Shown here in pieces: positions 7,404-14,778 of a stretch of DNA of 19,047 nt. How positions within the stretch are numbered: the first letter of the stretch is position 1; each line of letters begins with the position of its first letter. Below the pieces are notes generated by a model that did no database searches, was not told the origin of the DNA, and worked only from the letters and a program-made list of their open reading frames with translations. The position numbers were made by a program, and so were the translations under genes. This DNA is from Gemmatimonadota bacterium. GTDB taxonomy: Bacteria > Gemmatimonadota > Gemmatimonadetes > Longimicrobiales > Longimicrobiaceae. The stretch is from assembly GCA_019348265.1 (NCBI GenBank), contig JAHWJV010000015.1:1-19047 (forward strand). The letters run 5' to 3'.

Positions 7404-7982
7404 CAGGAGCCCGCGGGATCGGGCCACCTGCTCGAGCTCGAAGGCGATCTGCTCGATGGTGCGCCCGTCCACGGGGACCTTCAGGTCGGCGCGCCGGTAA
7501 AGCGCCTCACGGTCGGCGAGCATGGATGCGATCATCCCCGCCGGGTCGGGATGGTCGCGGAAGGGCCGGTCGATCGTGTCGGTGCGGAGCCTTCGAACCG
7601 TCTCGTCCACCGACGCGCTCAGCCACACCGAGAGGGTGCCGGGCCGGATCGCCTCCAGCAGCTCCGGGCGAGTGATCCAGCCGCCCCCGGGCGCGAGGAC
7701 CATCGCCGGTGCGCCGCTGACCTCCCGTGTCAACATCGCCTCAGCCGTTCGGAAGAACTCCTCACCCTCGGTGGCGATGATCGATGCTACCGGCCGCGCC
7801 TCCCGCCTCTCGATCTCCACGTCGAAGTCCAGAAAACGCCACTCCAGCCGCCGCGCGAGCGCCTCACCGACGGAGCTCTTCCCGGAGCACATGTAGCCCA
7901 GCAGTACGATTCTCTCGATCACGCGTGCCCAGCTTCGTTCGTGGGGCGGAGCATCCGCAGGGATGGTGGGAGCGCCGGGCAT
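7389..7982 (-). CDS. aroK: Shikimate kinase
   Basis: Phosphorylates shikimate at the 3-OH with ATP, fifth step of the shikimate pathway to chorismate. The 197-residue protein has the Walker A loop LLGYMCSGKSS (27-37), the shikimate-binding acidic pair in FLDFDVEIE (50-58), EEFFR (74-78), the APGGGW loop (98-102), the lid arginine in DTIDRPFRD (135-143) and the conserved R-x3-Y (REALY, 158-162). The Cys at 32 replaces the Gly or Ala more common in G-x-x-G-S-G-K loops but does not disrupt it. Start: ATG at 7982 has a GGAA about 9 nt upstream; a GTG at 7922 would begin two codons before the core strand, so the first 20 residues are doubtful. It is convergent with the TPR gene and divergent from gyrA. 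Confidence 0.93.
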   Translation of the reverse strand: MPGAPTIPADAPPHERSWARVIERIVLLGYMCSGKSSVGEALARRLEWRFLDFDVEIERREARPVASIIATEGEEFFRTAEAMLTREVSGAPAMVLAPGGGWITRPELLEAIRPGTLSVWLSASVDETVRRLRTDTIDRPFRDHPDPAGMIASMLADREALYRRADLKVPVDGRTIEQIAFELEQVARSRGLLLPAV

Positions 7983-8154
7983 GCTCTAGACTTCCGCTCA
8001 CCGCCGGAGGGCCAGGGTGTGCACGATACGGGCCGGCGTGCCCGAATAAATGCCGAACCGTTCCCGGCGGGCGGGGTATCACGATCGACCTCGCCGGACG
8101 CGTCCGCCCCGGACGCGGGATCAGATCGCAGCGCTATCGAACCAGGATACATCC

Positions 8155-10695
8155 GTGGCAAAGCAGAGAGACCGGGTCGTGCTTCGCATGATCGAGGACG
8201 AGATGAAGCAGTCTTTCCTCGACTACTCGATGAGCGTAATCGTGCAGCGGGCGCTCCCTGACGTGCGCGACGGCCTGAAACCGGTGCACCGGCGGATCCT
8301 GTACAGCATGCACGAGGCGGGGCTCTCGCCGAACCGGCCCTTCAAGAAAGCCGCGACGGTGGTGGGCGATGTGCTCGGTAAGTACCACCCGCACGGTGAC
8401 GCCTCCGTGTACGACGCGCTGGTCCGGATGGTTCAGGACTTCTCGCTGCGGTACCCGCTGATTGCGGGGCAGGGGAATTTCGGCTCGATCGACGGCGATA
8501 GTGCCGCGGCTTACCGTTACACCGAAGCGAAGCTCGCCGCGATCGCCGGGGAGATGCTCGCGGACATCGACAAGGATACGGTCGACTTCACGCCGAACTA
8601 CGACGATCGCCTCGTCGAGCCGATCGTTCTTCCTTCCAAGCTGCCGAACCTGCTGATCAACGGGTCCTCCGGAATCGCGGTGGGGATGAGCACGAACGTT
8701 CCGCCGCACAACCTTCGCGAGGTGGTGACCGCCGCCATTCACCTGCTCGACAACCCGGAGTGCGCTGTCGATGATCTGATGCGGATCGTTCCCGGTCCCG
8801 ACTTCCCCACCGGCGGATTGATCGTGGGCACGCAGGGGATCCGCGACGCTTATCGTACGGGCCGCGGCAGGGTGGTGATGCGGGCGCGGGTGTGCAAGGA
8901 AACGCGGCGAGGTGGGCGCGAACAGCTGGTGGTGACGGAGATCCCCTATGCGACGACGAAGACGCGCATCATCGAACAGATCGTCGACCTGGCCAAGAAG
9001 GAGAAGGTCACCGACATCTCGGATCTGCGCGACGAGTCGGATAGGGACGGGATCCGGATCGTCATCGAGCTGAAGCGCGGCGCGAACGCGGATAAGGTGA
9101 TCGGCGCGCTGTACAAGTGGACGCAGCTCCAGAGCACCTTCGGGGTGATCATGCTGGCGCTGGAGCACGGCGTGCCGCGCGAGTTCTCGCTGAAGGAGCT
9201 ACTCGAGCGCTACCGGGACCACAGGGTGGAGGTCGTGTGCCGGCGCGCCGAGTGGGAGGTGGGGAAGGCGCGGGACGAGGCGCACGTGCTGGAAGGGTTG
9301 TTGATCGCGCTGAAGAGCATCGACCGGGTGGTGAAGATCATCCGCGCCGCGCGGACCCGGGAGAGCGCGGGTGAGAAGCTTCGTCAGGAGTTCAAGCTGA
9401 GCGAGCGCCAGGCCGAGGCGATCCTGCAGATGCGGCTCTACCGGCTGACCCAGCTCGAGGCGAAGGCGCTGCGCGACCGTCTGGCCGAGCTGCGCGAGCG
9501 GATTCGCGAGCTGGAGGCGATCCTGGCGAGCCCGGAACGCCAGATCGCCGAAGTGAGGCGCGAGCTGGAGGAGCTCCTGGAACGATACGGCGATGCCAGG
9601 AGGACGGTCATCCTGGAGGAGACCGGTGTCATCGCGCTGGAGGGCATCGAGGCGCAGGAGGACGTGGTGGTCACCGCCAGCCGTCTCGGCTTCATCAAGC
9701 AGATCCCGATGGTGCTTTACCGCCGCCGGGTGAGCTCCGGGAAAGCGCTCGCCGGGATGGAGCGGTACGAGAACGATTACCTCGAGCACGTGTTCGTGGC
9801 GACCACCATGGACACCCTGATGTTCTTCACCGATGACGGCCGCGCGCTCTGGCTGGCCGTCGGGGACATTCCCGAGGCGGGCCGTACCTCCCGAGGGAAG
9901 TCGCTGCACCAGCTCCTGGGGCTGGCGAGGACCACGCGAATCGTCTCGATGCTCCTCCTGAAGGACCTGGAGAAGGGAATACTCGTTTTCGCCACGGGCG
10001 ATGGAACGGTGAAGCGGACCGAAGTCGCGGAGTTCTCGCATCCGCGCGTGGGAGGCGTGATCGCCATCAGCCTTCGGGAGGGGGACCGGCTGATCGACGT
10101 CCAGCTCTCCGATGGGAACGCGGACGTGGTTCTGGTCAGCGAGAGTGGCCGCGCGATTCGCTTTCAGGAAGCCGACGTTCCGCCGATGGGCCGAGCGACG
10201 CAGGGCGTGGCCGGGATCAAGTTGCGCGCCGGGGATCGTCTGGCGGGGATGGTGGTCGTCCGACGGGACGCGGCGCTGTGCACCGTCACGACGCGAGGGT
10301 TCGCGAAGCGCACGGAGCTGACGGACTTCCCCGTGCAGAAGCGTGGAGGATTGGGGACGCCGGCGACCACCGTCAGCGCCAAGACCGGACCGCTAGTGGC
10401 CGCGAGAGAGCTTCAGCCCGGGGACGACCTGATGCTCATCTCCGCCAGCGGCCACACGGCACGGCTCATAGGCGACGACCTCCCGCCGCTGCCGCGCGGC
10501 GCACAGGGGACGTCGGTGATCGAGCTGCACCCCGGCGACAGGCTCGTCGACGTGACCCGAGTCGGCGAAAAGGAAGAACGAGACGAGGACGGAGGAGACG
10601 ACACTCCGGAAGGAGATGCGGAGGAGCCGCTCGCCACGGAACAGTTCGAGCTGCTCTCGATCGGCGAGGAGACTGAAGGAAACTTTGGATTCTGA
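8155..10695 (+). CDS. gyrA: DNA gyrase subunit A (type IIA topoisomerase)
   Basis: Breakage-reunion subunit of DNA gyrase; with GyrB it introduces negative supercoils. The 846-residue protein starts at GTG 8155 (AGGA 7 nt upstream), which makes its numbering coincide with E. coli GyrA: catalytic Tyr122 in AAYRYTEAKL (118-127) and the quinolone region KYHPHGDASVYD (76-87) with Ala83, Ser84 and Asp87. The winged-helix/tower region and a coiled coil (about 360-490) are followed by six-blade C-terminal domain repeats. The GyrA box reads QKRGGLG (728-734) against the usual QRRGGKG, which favours GyrA over ParC. An acidic tail (about 805-846, ERDEDGGDD) ends the protein. The gene stands alone between divergent aroK and a convergent gene. 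Ala83 is the residue found naturally in mycobacterial GyrA at this place. Confidence 0.94.
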   Translation: MAKQRDRVVLRMIEDEMKQSFLDYSMSVIVQRALPDVRDGLKPVHRRILYSMHEAGLSPNRPFKKAATVVGDVLGKYHPHGDASVYDALVRMVQDFSLRYPLIAGQGNFGSIDGDSAAAYRYTEAKLAAIAGEMLADIDKDTVDFTPNYDDRLVEPIVLPSKLPNLLINGSSGIAVGMSTNVPPHNLREVVTAAIHLLDNPECAVDDLMRIVPGPDFPTGGLIVGTQGIRDAYRTGRGRVVMRARVCKETRRGGREQLVVTEIPYATTKTRIIEQIVDLAKKEKVTDISDLRDESDRDGIRIVIELKRGANADKVIGALYKWTQLQSTFGVIMLALEHGVPREFSLKELLERYRDHRVEVVCRRAEWEVGKARDEAHVLEGLLIALKSIDRVVKIIRAARTRESAGEKLRQEFKLSERQAEAILQMRLYRLTQLEAKALRDRLAELRERIRELEAILASPERQIAEVRRELEELLERYGDARRTVILEETGVIALEGIEAQEDVVVTASRLGFIKQIPMVLYRRRVSSGKALAGMERYENDYLEHVFVATTMDTLMFFTDDGRALWLAVGDIPEAGRTSRGKSLHQLLGLARTTRIVSMLLLKDLEKGILVFATGDGTVKRTEVAEFSHPRVGGVIAISLREGDRLIDVQLSDGNADVVLVSESGRAIRFQEADVPPMGRATQGVAGIKLRAGDRLAGMVVVRRDAALCTVTTRGFAKRTELTDFPVQKRGGLGTPATTVSAKTGPLVAARELQPGDDLMLISASGHTARLIGDDLPPLPRGAQGTSVIELHPGDRLVDVTRVGEKEERDEDGGDDTPEGDAEEPLATEQFELLSIGEETEGNFGF

Positions 10696-10730
10696 ATCGT
10701 TGACGAGCGCCGTCGACCATCCAAAACCTT
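10676..10730. terminator. Probable bidirectional terminator between gyrA and the convergent gene
   Basis: An imperfect inverted repeat spans both stop codons. AAGG(AAAC)TTTGGAT (10676-10690) pairs with ATCCAAAACCTT (10719-10730), and inside it GTTGACG pairs with CGTCGAC around a 5-nt AGCGC loop. The only intergenic DNA is 33 bp, so this is the natural place for termination of both transcripts. There is no long T-run on either side, so efficiency as an intrinsic terminator is uncertain. Confidence 0.45.
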
Positions 10731-11433
10731 ATCGGTCTCCGAGGCGCGCGATGTCGGCGGAGCGAAGCGGGCGGCCGGTACCGAGGACCCCGATCACCCG
10801 GTCGACCGAGGGTTGGTACCGGAGGGTGATGGCGCGAATCCCGAGCAGGAGATTGACGGTGACGAGGGTGCCGGGGACACCGGTCCCAGCGAGCACCCCT
10901 GCGAGCTGGTCGGCTGCGTGCTGGTCGAAGTTGCGCGCGACGACCAGCAGCGTGTCTGGCATCTCCTGGATGGCCGCGTCGATCGCCGCGCGCGTCGGGC
11001 CGCCGATCGTGAAGGAAACCTCCGGATACGCGAGCACCACGCCCTCGTACTGATCGCGCTGGAAGCGCACCCCGCGTTGCGGTCCGACTTCATCGACCTG
11101 TCCGTGCCCCACCACCTCTTCCACAACCTGCCGTACTCCCTGTCGAAACTCCTCCGCGGCCGAATGCCCGCGGAACGAGAGCTTCCGGAGATAATCGGAG
11201 AAGTGACGGTCGGCGTCGAAGTAGTCGAAGGTGGGCAGCAGCCGAGCCGCCGTCTCTCGATCCACCCAGCCCGTCTCCGCGAGCGCCTCCAGCAGGGCTC
11301 CTCCGGAAAGCTGAGGCGCACGCTCTGCGACGCGCTCGAGTGCGTTCAGCATGCGCTTCCTCTCGGGAAGCGGGCCGAACCCATCAGGTGCCGGCGAGGC
11401 CAGGATGCGATTGAGATTGCCGAACCAGATCAT
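10729..11433 (-). CDS. Conserved-looking protein of unknown function
   Basis: A 234-residue soluble protein with no signal peptide or membrane segment. I do not recognise a family. Residues 20-75 are helical and charged (PERKRMLNALERVAERAP, ALLEALAETGWVDRETAARL), 76-110 contain an aromatic/acidic stretch (FDYFDADRHFSDYL), and 125-234 alternate strands and helices with an apparent alpha/beta core (VSFTIGGPTRAAIDAAIQEM, TLLVVARNFDQHAADQLAGV, GTLVTVNLLLG, DRVIGVLGTGRPL). Start: ATG at 11433; only a weak GAG precedes it, and an in-frame ATG at 11352 is the alternative. Its stop lies within the terminator-like repeat shared with gyrA. Codon use resembles its neighbours and the frame is long, so it is very likely a real gene. 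Confidence 0.7.
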   Translation of the reverse strand: MIWFGNLNRILASPAPDGFGPLPERKRMLNALERVAERAPQLSGGALLEALAETGWVDRETAARLLPTFDYFDADRHFSDYLRKLSFRGHSAAEEFRQGVRQVVEEVVGHGQVDEVGPQRGVRFQRDQYEGVVLAYPEVSFTIGGPTRAAIDAAIQEMPDTLLVVARNFDQHAADQLAGVLAGTGVPGTLVTVNLLLGIRAITLRYQPSVDRVIGVLGTGRPLRSADIARLGDR

Positions 11434-11519
11434 TCACTCGTGTCGTAAGGGTACGCTGGACGATGGCGAAACAAGCCAAAATCGTCAAGGATTGCGGAGG
11501 CGGAGAGACAGCGATCATA

Positions 11520-11726
11520 AGTCGTCAGTCTTCAGTCGTCAGTCTTCAGTCGTCAGTTCGCAGACTCCAGTCGTTTCCTGGCCGGGGCCAAATAGGAGCG
11601 GCCAGCAACAAGCATCACCGCTCACGTGATCAGAGAATGGTTCGAGAGCGTCTAGCTCCGGCTCAATCGCCCGCAGTCGGAAGACTGAAGACCTACGACT
11701 GAAGACTGAATTGAAGACTGAAGCCT
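11520..11726. repeat. Heptamer inverted-repeat element 2 (AGTCTTC/AGTCGTC arms), the longest
   Basis: Left arm (11520-11575), eight units in strict 7-bp register: AGTCGTC, AGTCTTC, AGTCGTC, AGTCTTC, AGTCGTC, then AGTTCGC, AGACTCC, AGTCGTT. Right arm (11680-11726): GAAGACT, GAAGACC, TACGACT, GAAGACT, GAATT, GAAGACT, GAAGCCT. The right arm is the reverse complement of the left arm's two unit types. The core is about 104 bp (11576-11679). The element separates the unknown minus-strand gene from the lipoprotein gene. The open frames that cross it have no independent coding support. Confidence 0.9.
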
Positions 11727-11806
11727 CTGTCCCTTTCGGGGTTGAACTTGCCGGGGGCGCGGTTCATCTTGGTATGGCTTCGCTCACGCCCCACTCTGGA
11801 GACTAT
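11727..11806 (+). promoter_or_regulatory. Short leader between element 2 and the lipoprotein gene
   Basis: These 80 bp are all that separates the repeat from the TTG start at 11807, so the lipoprotein promoter is here or inside the repeat. A TTGAAC near 11741-11746 is a possible -35; no good -10 follows. GGAG at 11798-11801, 5 nt before the TTG, is the ribosome site and is what fixes that start. Confidence 0.35.
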
Positions 11807-12361
11807 TTGAAAGTCTTACGCGGTACCGCGCTCGGGACGCTGCTGCTTCTGGCCGGCTGCAAGATCGAGCAGACGCCGGGCGACTACATCGACCGCCCGG
11901 GCACGGCTGAAGCGGGACGCTCGGAGGCCGAGTCGGAGGTGCGTGCTCGCGTGCTGGCGATGGGGCAGGCGCTCGGGCGCCGGAACTCAGCGGACGCGCT
12001 GGTGGCGCTCGCGCCGGCGCGCGAGGTGTTCGTAGTCGTGCCCGGGCTCGCTAACGGCGAGGGGCGGGGGCAGCAGCAGATGGTCGCTGCACTGGACAGT
12101 CTCGCGGCTCAGCCGGGGCGGGTTGTGACGCGCGACGTGGTGGTGAACGTGGGGCCGAGAGCGAACGTCGCGTGGTTCCACGCGGTGCTCGCTGCGGAGG
12201 GAGATACCGCCGCGGTGGGCGTTCGGATCACCGGTGTCTACGAGTTGAGCGAGGGGGCCTGGGAGCTCGTCCAGGCCCACCTCTCGGTCCCCGTCACGCC
12301 CCCTGATCCGTCGCCGTTGAATCGTCAGGAACCGGCCGCAGATTCGGCGGAAGCCGGATAA
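11807..12361 (+). CDS. Lipoprotein with SnoaL/NTF2-like (DUF4440-type) domain
   Basis: A 184-residue predicted lipoprotein. The TTG at 11807 is chosen because GGAG lies 5 nt upstream and it gives a textbook type II signal peptide: MKVLRG, hydrophobic TALGTLLLLAG, then Cys18 in the lipobox LLAGC. An ATG at 11711 in the same frame would add a 32-residue tail partly coded by heptamer element 2. After a linker, residues about 48-165 fit an NTF2-like cone: a helix ARVLAMGQALGRRNSADAL, strands EVFVVVPG, VVTRDVVVNV, NVAWFHAVLAAEG, GVRITGVYEL and a final WELVQAHLSVPV, the common ending of SnoaL/DUF4440 proteins. Ligand or enzymatic activity is unknown. Its last 68 bp overlap the 3' end of the convergent GT51-like gene. 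Confidence 0.82.
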   Translation: MKVLRGTALGTLLLLAGCKIEQTPGDYIDRPGTAEAGRSEAESEVRARVLAMGQALGRRNSADALVALAPAREVFVVVPGLANGEGRGQQQMVAALDSLAAQPGRVVTRDVVVNVGPRANVAWFHAVLAAEGDTAAVGVRITGVYELSEGAWELVQAHLSVPVTPPDPSPLNRQEPAADSAEAG

Positions 12362-13163
12362 CCGGCGGGCGCTCCCCCCAGGTGGCGGGTCGGGAGAAAG
12401 GCATTTGATCGAGCCCCGGCTGAAAGCCCAGCGGCTCGGCCACGGCGGCGTGATATTGCGCCTCGCTGATGAGGTTGCCGCGGAGTAGCACCTGGAGGAC
12501 CTCGTTGCGGCGAGGTCCGAGCGCCCCCAGTCGCGTTTTGGGATCCTCGATCCGCGGAGGGAGCAGCAACCCCGCCAGGGTAGCCGCCTCTCCGAGAGTC
12601 AGCTGGTTCGGTGCTTTCCCGAAATACTCACGGGCAGCGTGAAAGAGGCCGTACACCGGGGCGCCCTGCGCCTTGCCTAGATAAACCCGGTTCACGTACA
12701 GCTCGACCAGCTCGTCACTGGGGACGCGCTTTTCCAGCACAGGTCCCATGACCATCTCCCGCGCTTCGCCGCTGAGCGAATTCGGCAGGAGGTGCACCTG
12801 GTGCACCAGCTCACGCGCGAGCGTTCGGCCGTCGGCCTCTGGGCGAAGGTCACCGCGCGCCAAGAGGGACGGCTGCCCTACGGCTATGAATGCATCCGTG
12901 ACGTGCCGCGGAATGTTGCGGAGGTAAACCCAGTCGGGACGCCGCTCCGCAAGCGCCTTCTGCTCGATCACCCCGCCGCGCACCTGCCGGTCTACCGCCC
13001 AGCCGAACCCGGCCACTCCGCCGATCACGAACAGGCCTACCGCGAGCACCACCAGGATCCCGAGGTGTTGATCGTCTTTCACCGGCTCCCGACTCTGTCG
13101 CAACCAGCGGCTGGAGCGGCGGGGCGGATGCCCACCTAGTCTTTTTCCCACTTTCGGCGCCAC
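12294..13163 (-). CDS. Degenerate GT51 (PBP transglycosylase-like) membrane protein, probably inactive
   Basis: The 289-residue protein has a cytosolic basic N-terminus, one transmembrane helix (35-57) and a periplasmic domain aligned to the peptidoglycan glycosyltransferase fold. Context residues are kept (NIPRHVTDAFIAV, 83-95; PVLEKRVPSDELVELYVNRV, 141-160; AAREYFGKAPNQLTLGEAAT, 176-195). Motif 1, normally E-D-x2-F-x2-H, here reads G96-Q97-P-S-L100-L-A-R103, so the catalytic Glu, its Asp, the Phe and the His are all gone. Motif 2 (usual G-S-T-I-T-Q-Q) is G-R-T-L-A-R-E at 112-118. The motif 3 Glu136 remains. No transpeptidase domain follows. Start: GTG at 13163 with GGAG about 7 nt upstream. 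The frame is intact, so a retained non-catalytic role, for example binding lipid-linked substrate or a partner, is more likely than a pseudogene. Confidence 0.85.
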   Translation of the reverse strand: MAPKVGKRLGGHPPRRSSRWLRQSREPVKDDQHLGILVVLAVGLFVIGGVAGFGWAVDRQVRGGVIEQKALAERRPDWVYLRNIPRHVTDAFIAVGQPSLLARGDLRPEADGRTLARELVHQVHLLPNSLSGEAREMVMGPVLEKRVPSDELVELYVNRVYLGKAQGAPVYGLFHAAREYFGKAPNQLTLGEAATLAGLLLPPRIEDPKTRLGALGPRRNEVLQVLLRGNLISEAQYHAAVAEPLGFQPGLDQMPFSRPATWGERPPVIRLPPNLRPVPDDSTATDQGA

Positions 13164-13435
13164 GGCAGTACTCCCAGATCCCGGGTCCGCGCGCGAACGC
13201 GCGCCATTCCTTCAGCCGGACAAATCATCCGCCATCCGGCGGGGTATGCATGAAGATAGCCAGGCGGCGCGGCGGTCGCCAAGTGCCCGAACCGTAGCCC
13301 GAACCGTAGCCGCGCTGAGGGTTCCCGGCACCGGCTCCGCCCGCGCTCACCCGCCCGCCTTCGGGTTGCCCGCGCAGAGGGCTCTGGTTACCGTTGATGC
13401 TCTGGCGAAGCGCGCGGCCGCAAAGCCGAGAAAGT
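13164..13435. promoter_or_regulatory. Divergent region between GT51-like gene and ispH, with a 12-bp tandem repeat
   Basis: The 272 bp must hold the promoters of both divergent genes. CCCGAACCGTAG occurs twice in perfect tandem (13286-13297 and 13298-13309). No clear -10/-35 pair was found. Open frames crossing the region have no ribosome site. The 3' end is AT-richer just before ispH. Confidence 0.4.
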
Positions 13436-14722
13436 ATGTTATTTCCTATGGAATCGACTTATTTCCGCCGCGGGTTCGGCCTCAGCAAAGCGGTAGAGCC
13501 GGCCGTCCAGGCGGCGTATCACAGCGACTTCGTGACCCGCCTGCGGGCCGCCGGGAACGTGGAATCGTTCGGCGAGGGTAATCGCCGCGTGACGATCCGC
13601 CTCGCTGAATCGTTCGGCTTCTGCTATGGGGTCGACCGCGCGGTGGACTATGCGTACCAGACCCGCGCGCAGTTCCCCGACCGGCGGATCCTCCTGGTGG
13701 GTGAGATCATCCACAACCCGCACGTCAATGACCGGCTGCGGGAGATGGGCATCTCCTTCCTCTACCCGGCCACCGAGGGTGATTGGAAGGGGAAGTTCGA
13801 CTTCTCCGTAATCGCTCCCGAGGACGTGGTCATCCTGCCGGCCTTTGGTGTCACGCTGGAAGACTTCGAGCGGTTACAGGCAATCGGCTGCTCCGTGGTG
13901 GACACGACCTGCGGCAGCGTGCTCAACGTCTGGAAGCGGGTGGACCAGTATGCGCGCGACGGCTTCACGGCGCTGGTGCACGGCAAGTACTATCACGAAG
14001 AGACGAAGGCCACCGCGAGCCAGGTGTTCCGCCATCCCGGGGGCAGCTACCTCGTCGTTTACGACGAAGAGGAGGCTCAGCTCGTGATGGACTACATAGA
14101 GAAGGCGCCGCACGCGCTGAGCCGCGAGGCATTTCTCGCGCACTTCCGCGACAAGTCGTCGCCAGGCTTCGACCCGGACCTGCACCTCGAGCGAATCGGG
14201 TGCGCCAACCAGACCACGATGCTCGCGGGCGAGTCTCTGGCGATCGCGGCGCAGGTGGGGCGCTCGCTCGAGCGAGCGCACGGTGGCGAGCCGGGCTTCG
14301 ACCTGGCGAGTCACTTTCGCTCGTATGATACCATCTGCTCCGCCACCCAGGAGCGGCAGGACGCGGTGCTCGCAATGATCGACGATCCCGCTGGCCCTCC
14401 CGACGTGATGCTCGTGATCGGTGGGTACAACTCCTCCAACACCAACCATCTCGCGGTGATCTGCGCCCGGAAGACGGTGACGTACCACGTGGCCGACGCC
14501 GACCGGATCGACCCCGACGCGAACACCATTCGCTTCAAGCCCGCGGGTGCACCGGCGAGCGCGCCGGAAGCAGAGGCGGAGGGCTGGCTCCCGACCGGGC
14601 CGCTCACCATCGGGCTCACCGCAGGCGCCTCCACGCCGAACAACAAGATCGGTGAGGCGGTCGAGCGGATTCTGCAGGCGCGCGGAATCGAAGTAGAGGC
14701 AGCGAGCAGCGCCCCGGTCTGA
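13436..14722 (+). CDS. ispH: 4-hydroxy-3-methylbut-2-enyl diphosphate reductase, long (plant/cyanobacterial) type
   Basis: Last step of the MEP pathway: an iron-sulfur enzyme reducing HMBPP to IPP and DMAPP. The 428-residue protein has the three cluster cysteines C63 (FGFCYGVDRAV), C159 (VVDTTCGSVLNVW) and C301 (DTICSATQERQDA), the active-site histidine in EIIHNPHVN (90-97), HGKYYHEET (182-190) and GGYNSSNTNHL (329-339). It follows the longer plant/cyanobacterial pattern (RRGFG near the N-terminus, GFDPD, ANQTTML, WLPTGP, TAGASTP) rather than the 310-320-residue E. coli form. The usual PW after the second Cys is Gly-Ser here. Start: ATG at 13436 after a weak GAGAAAG; ATG 13448 (MESTYFRRGFG) is equally plausible. 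It is followed by a stem-loop and the convergent peptide operon. Confidence 0.95.
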   Translation: MLFPMESTYFRRGFGLSKAVEPAVQAAYHSDFVTRLRAAGNVESFGEGNRRVTIRLAESFGFCYGVDRAVDYAYQTRAQFPDRRILLVGEIIHNPHVNDRLREMGISFLYPATEGDWKGKFDFSVIAPEDVVILPAFGVTLEDFERLQAIGCSVVDTTCGSVLNVWKRVDQYARDGFTALVHGKYYHEETKATASQVFRHPGGSYLVVYDEEEAQLVMDYIEKAPHALSREAFLAHFRDKSSPGFDPDLHLERIGCANQTTMLAGESLAIAAQVGRSLERAHGGEPGFDLASHFRSYDTICSATQERQDAVLAMIDDPAGPPDVMLVIGGYNSSNTNHLAVICARKTVTYHVADADRIDPDANTIRFKPAGAPASAPEAEAEGWLPTGPLTIGLTAGASTPNNKIGEAVERILQARGIEVEAASSAPV

Positions 14723-14730
14723 CGTTCCGC

Positions 14731-14764
14731 GCCCGGAGCGCTCCACCTCGGGGGCGCCCCGGGC
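14731..14764 (+). terminator. Stem-loop after ispH, probable terminator
   Basis: GCCCGGAGCG (14731-14740) pairs with CGCCCCGGGC (14755-14764) with one mismatch in 10 bp around a 14-nt loop. A T-rich stretch (GTTTCTCT) begins about 9 nt later. It lies between ispH and the last convergent peptide gene, so it may serve both strands. Confidence 0.45.
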
Positions 14765-14778
14765 CCGTCCGAGTTTCT

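Noticed and set aside
7043..7675. 210-codon plus-strand frame over the TPR and aroK genes
   Set aside because: Arg/Gly/Pro-rich shadow frame crossing two supported genes.
8050..8154. 35-residue N-terminal extension of GyrA from ATG 8050
   Set aside because: GTG 8155 has AGGA 7 nt upstream and makes numbering match E. coli GyrA exactly.
8155..10695. Calling the type IIA topoisomerase ParC
   Set aside because: A recognisable GyrA box (QKRGGLG) and full six-blade C-terminal domain favour gyrase A.
11463..11702. 79-codon plus-strand frame across heptamer element 2
   Set aside because: Its sequence is mostly the tandem repeat read in frame; no ribosome site and no protein-like composition.
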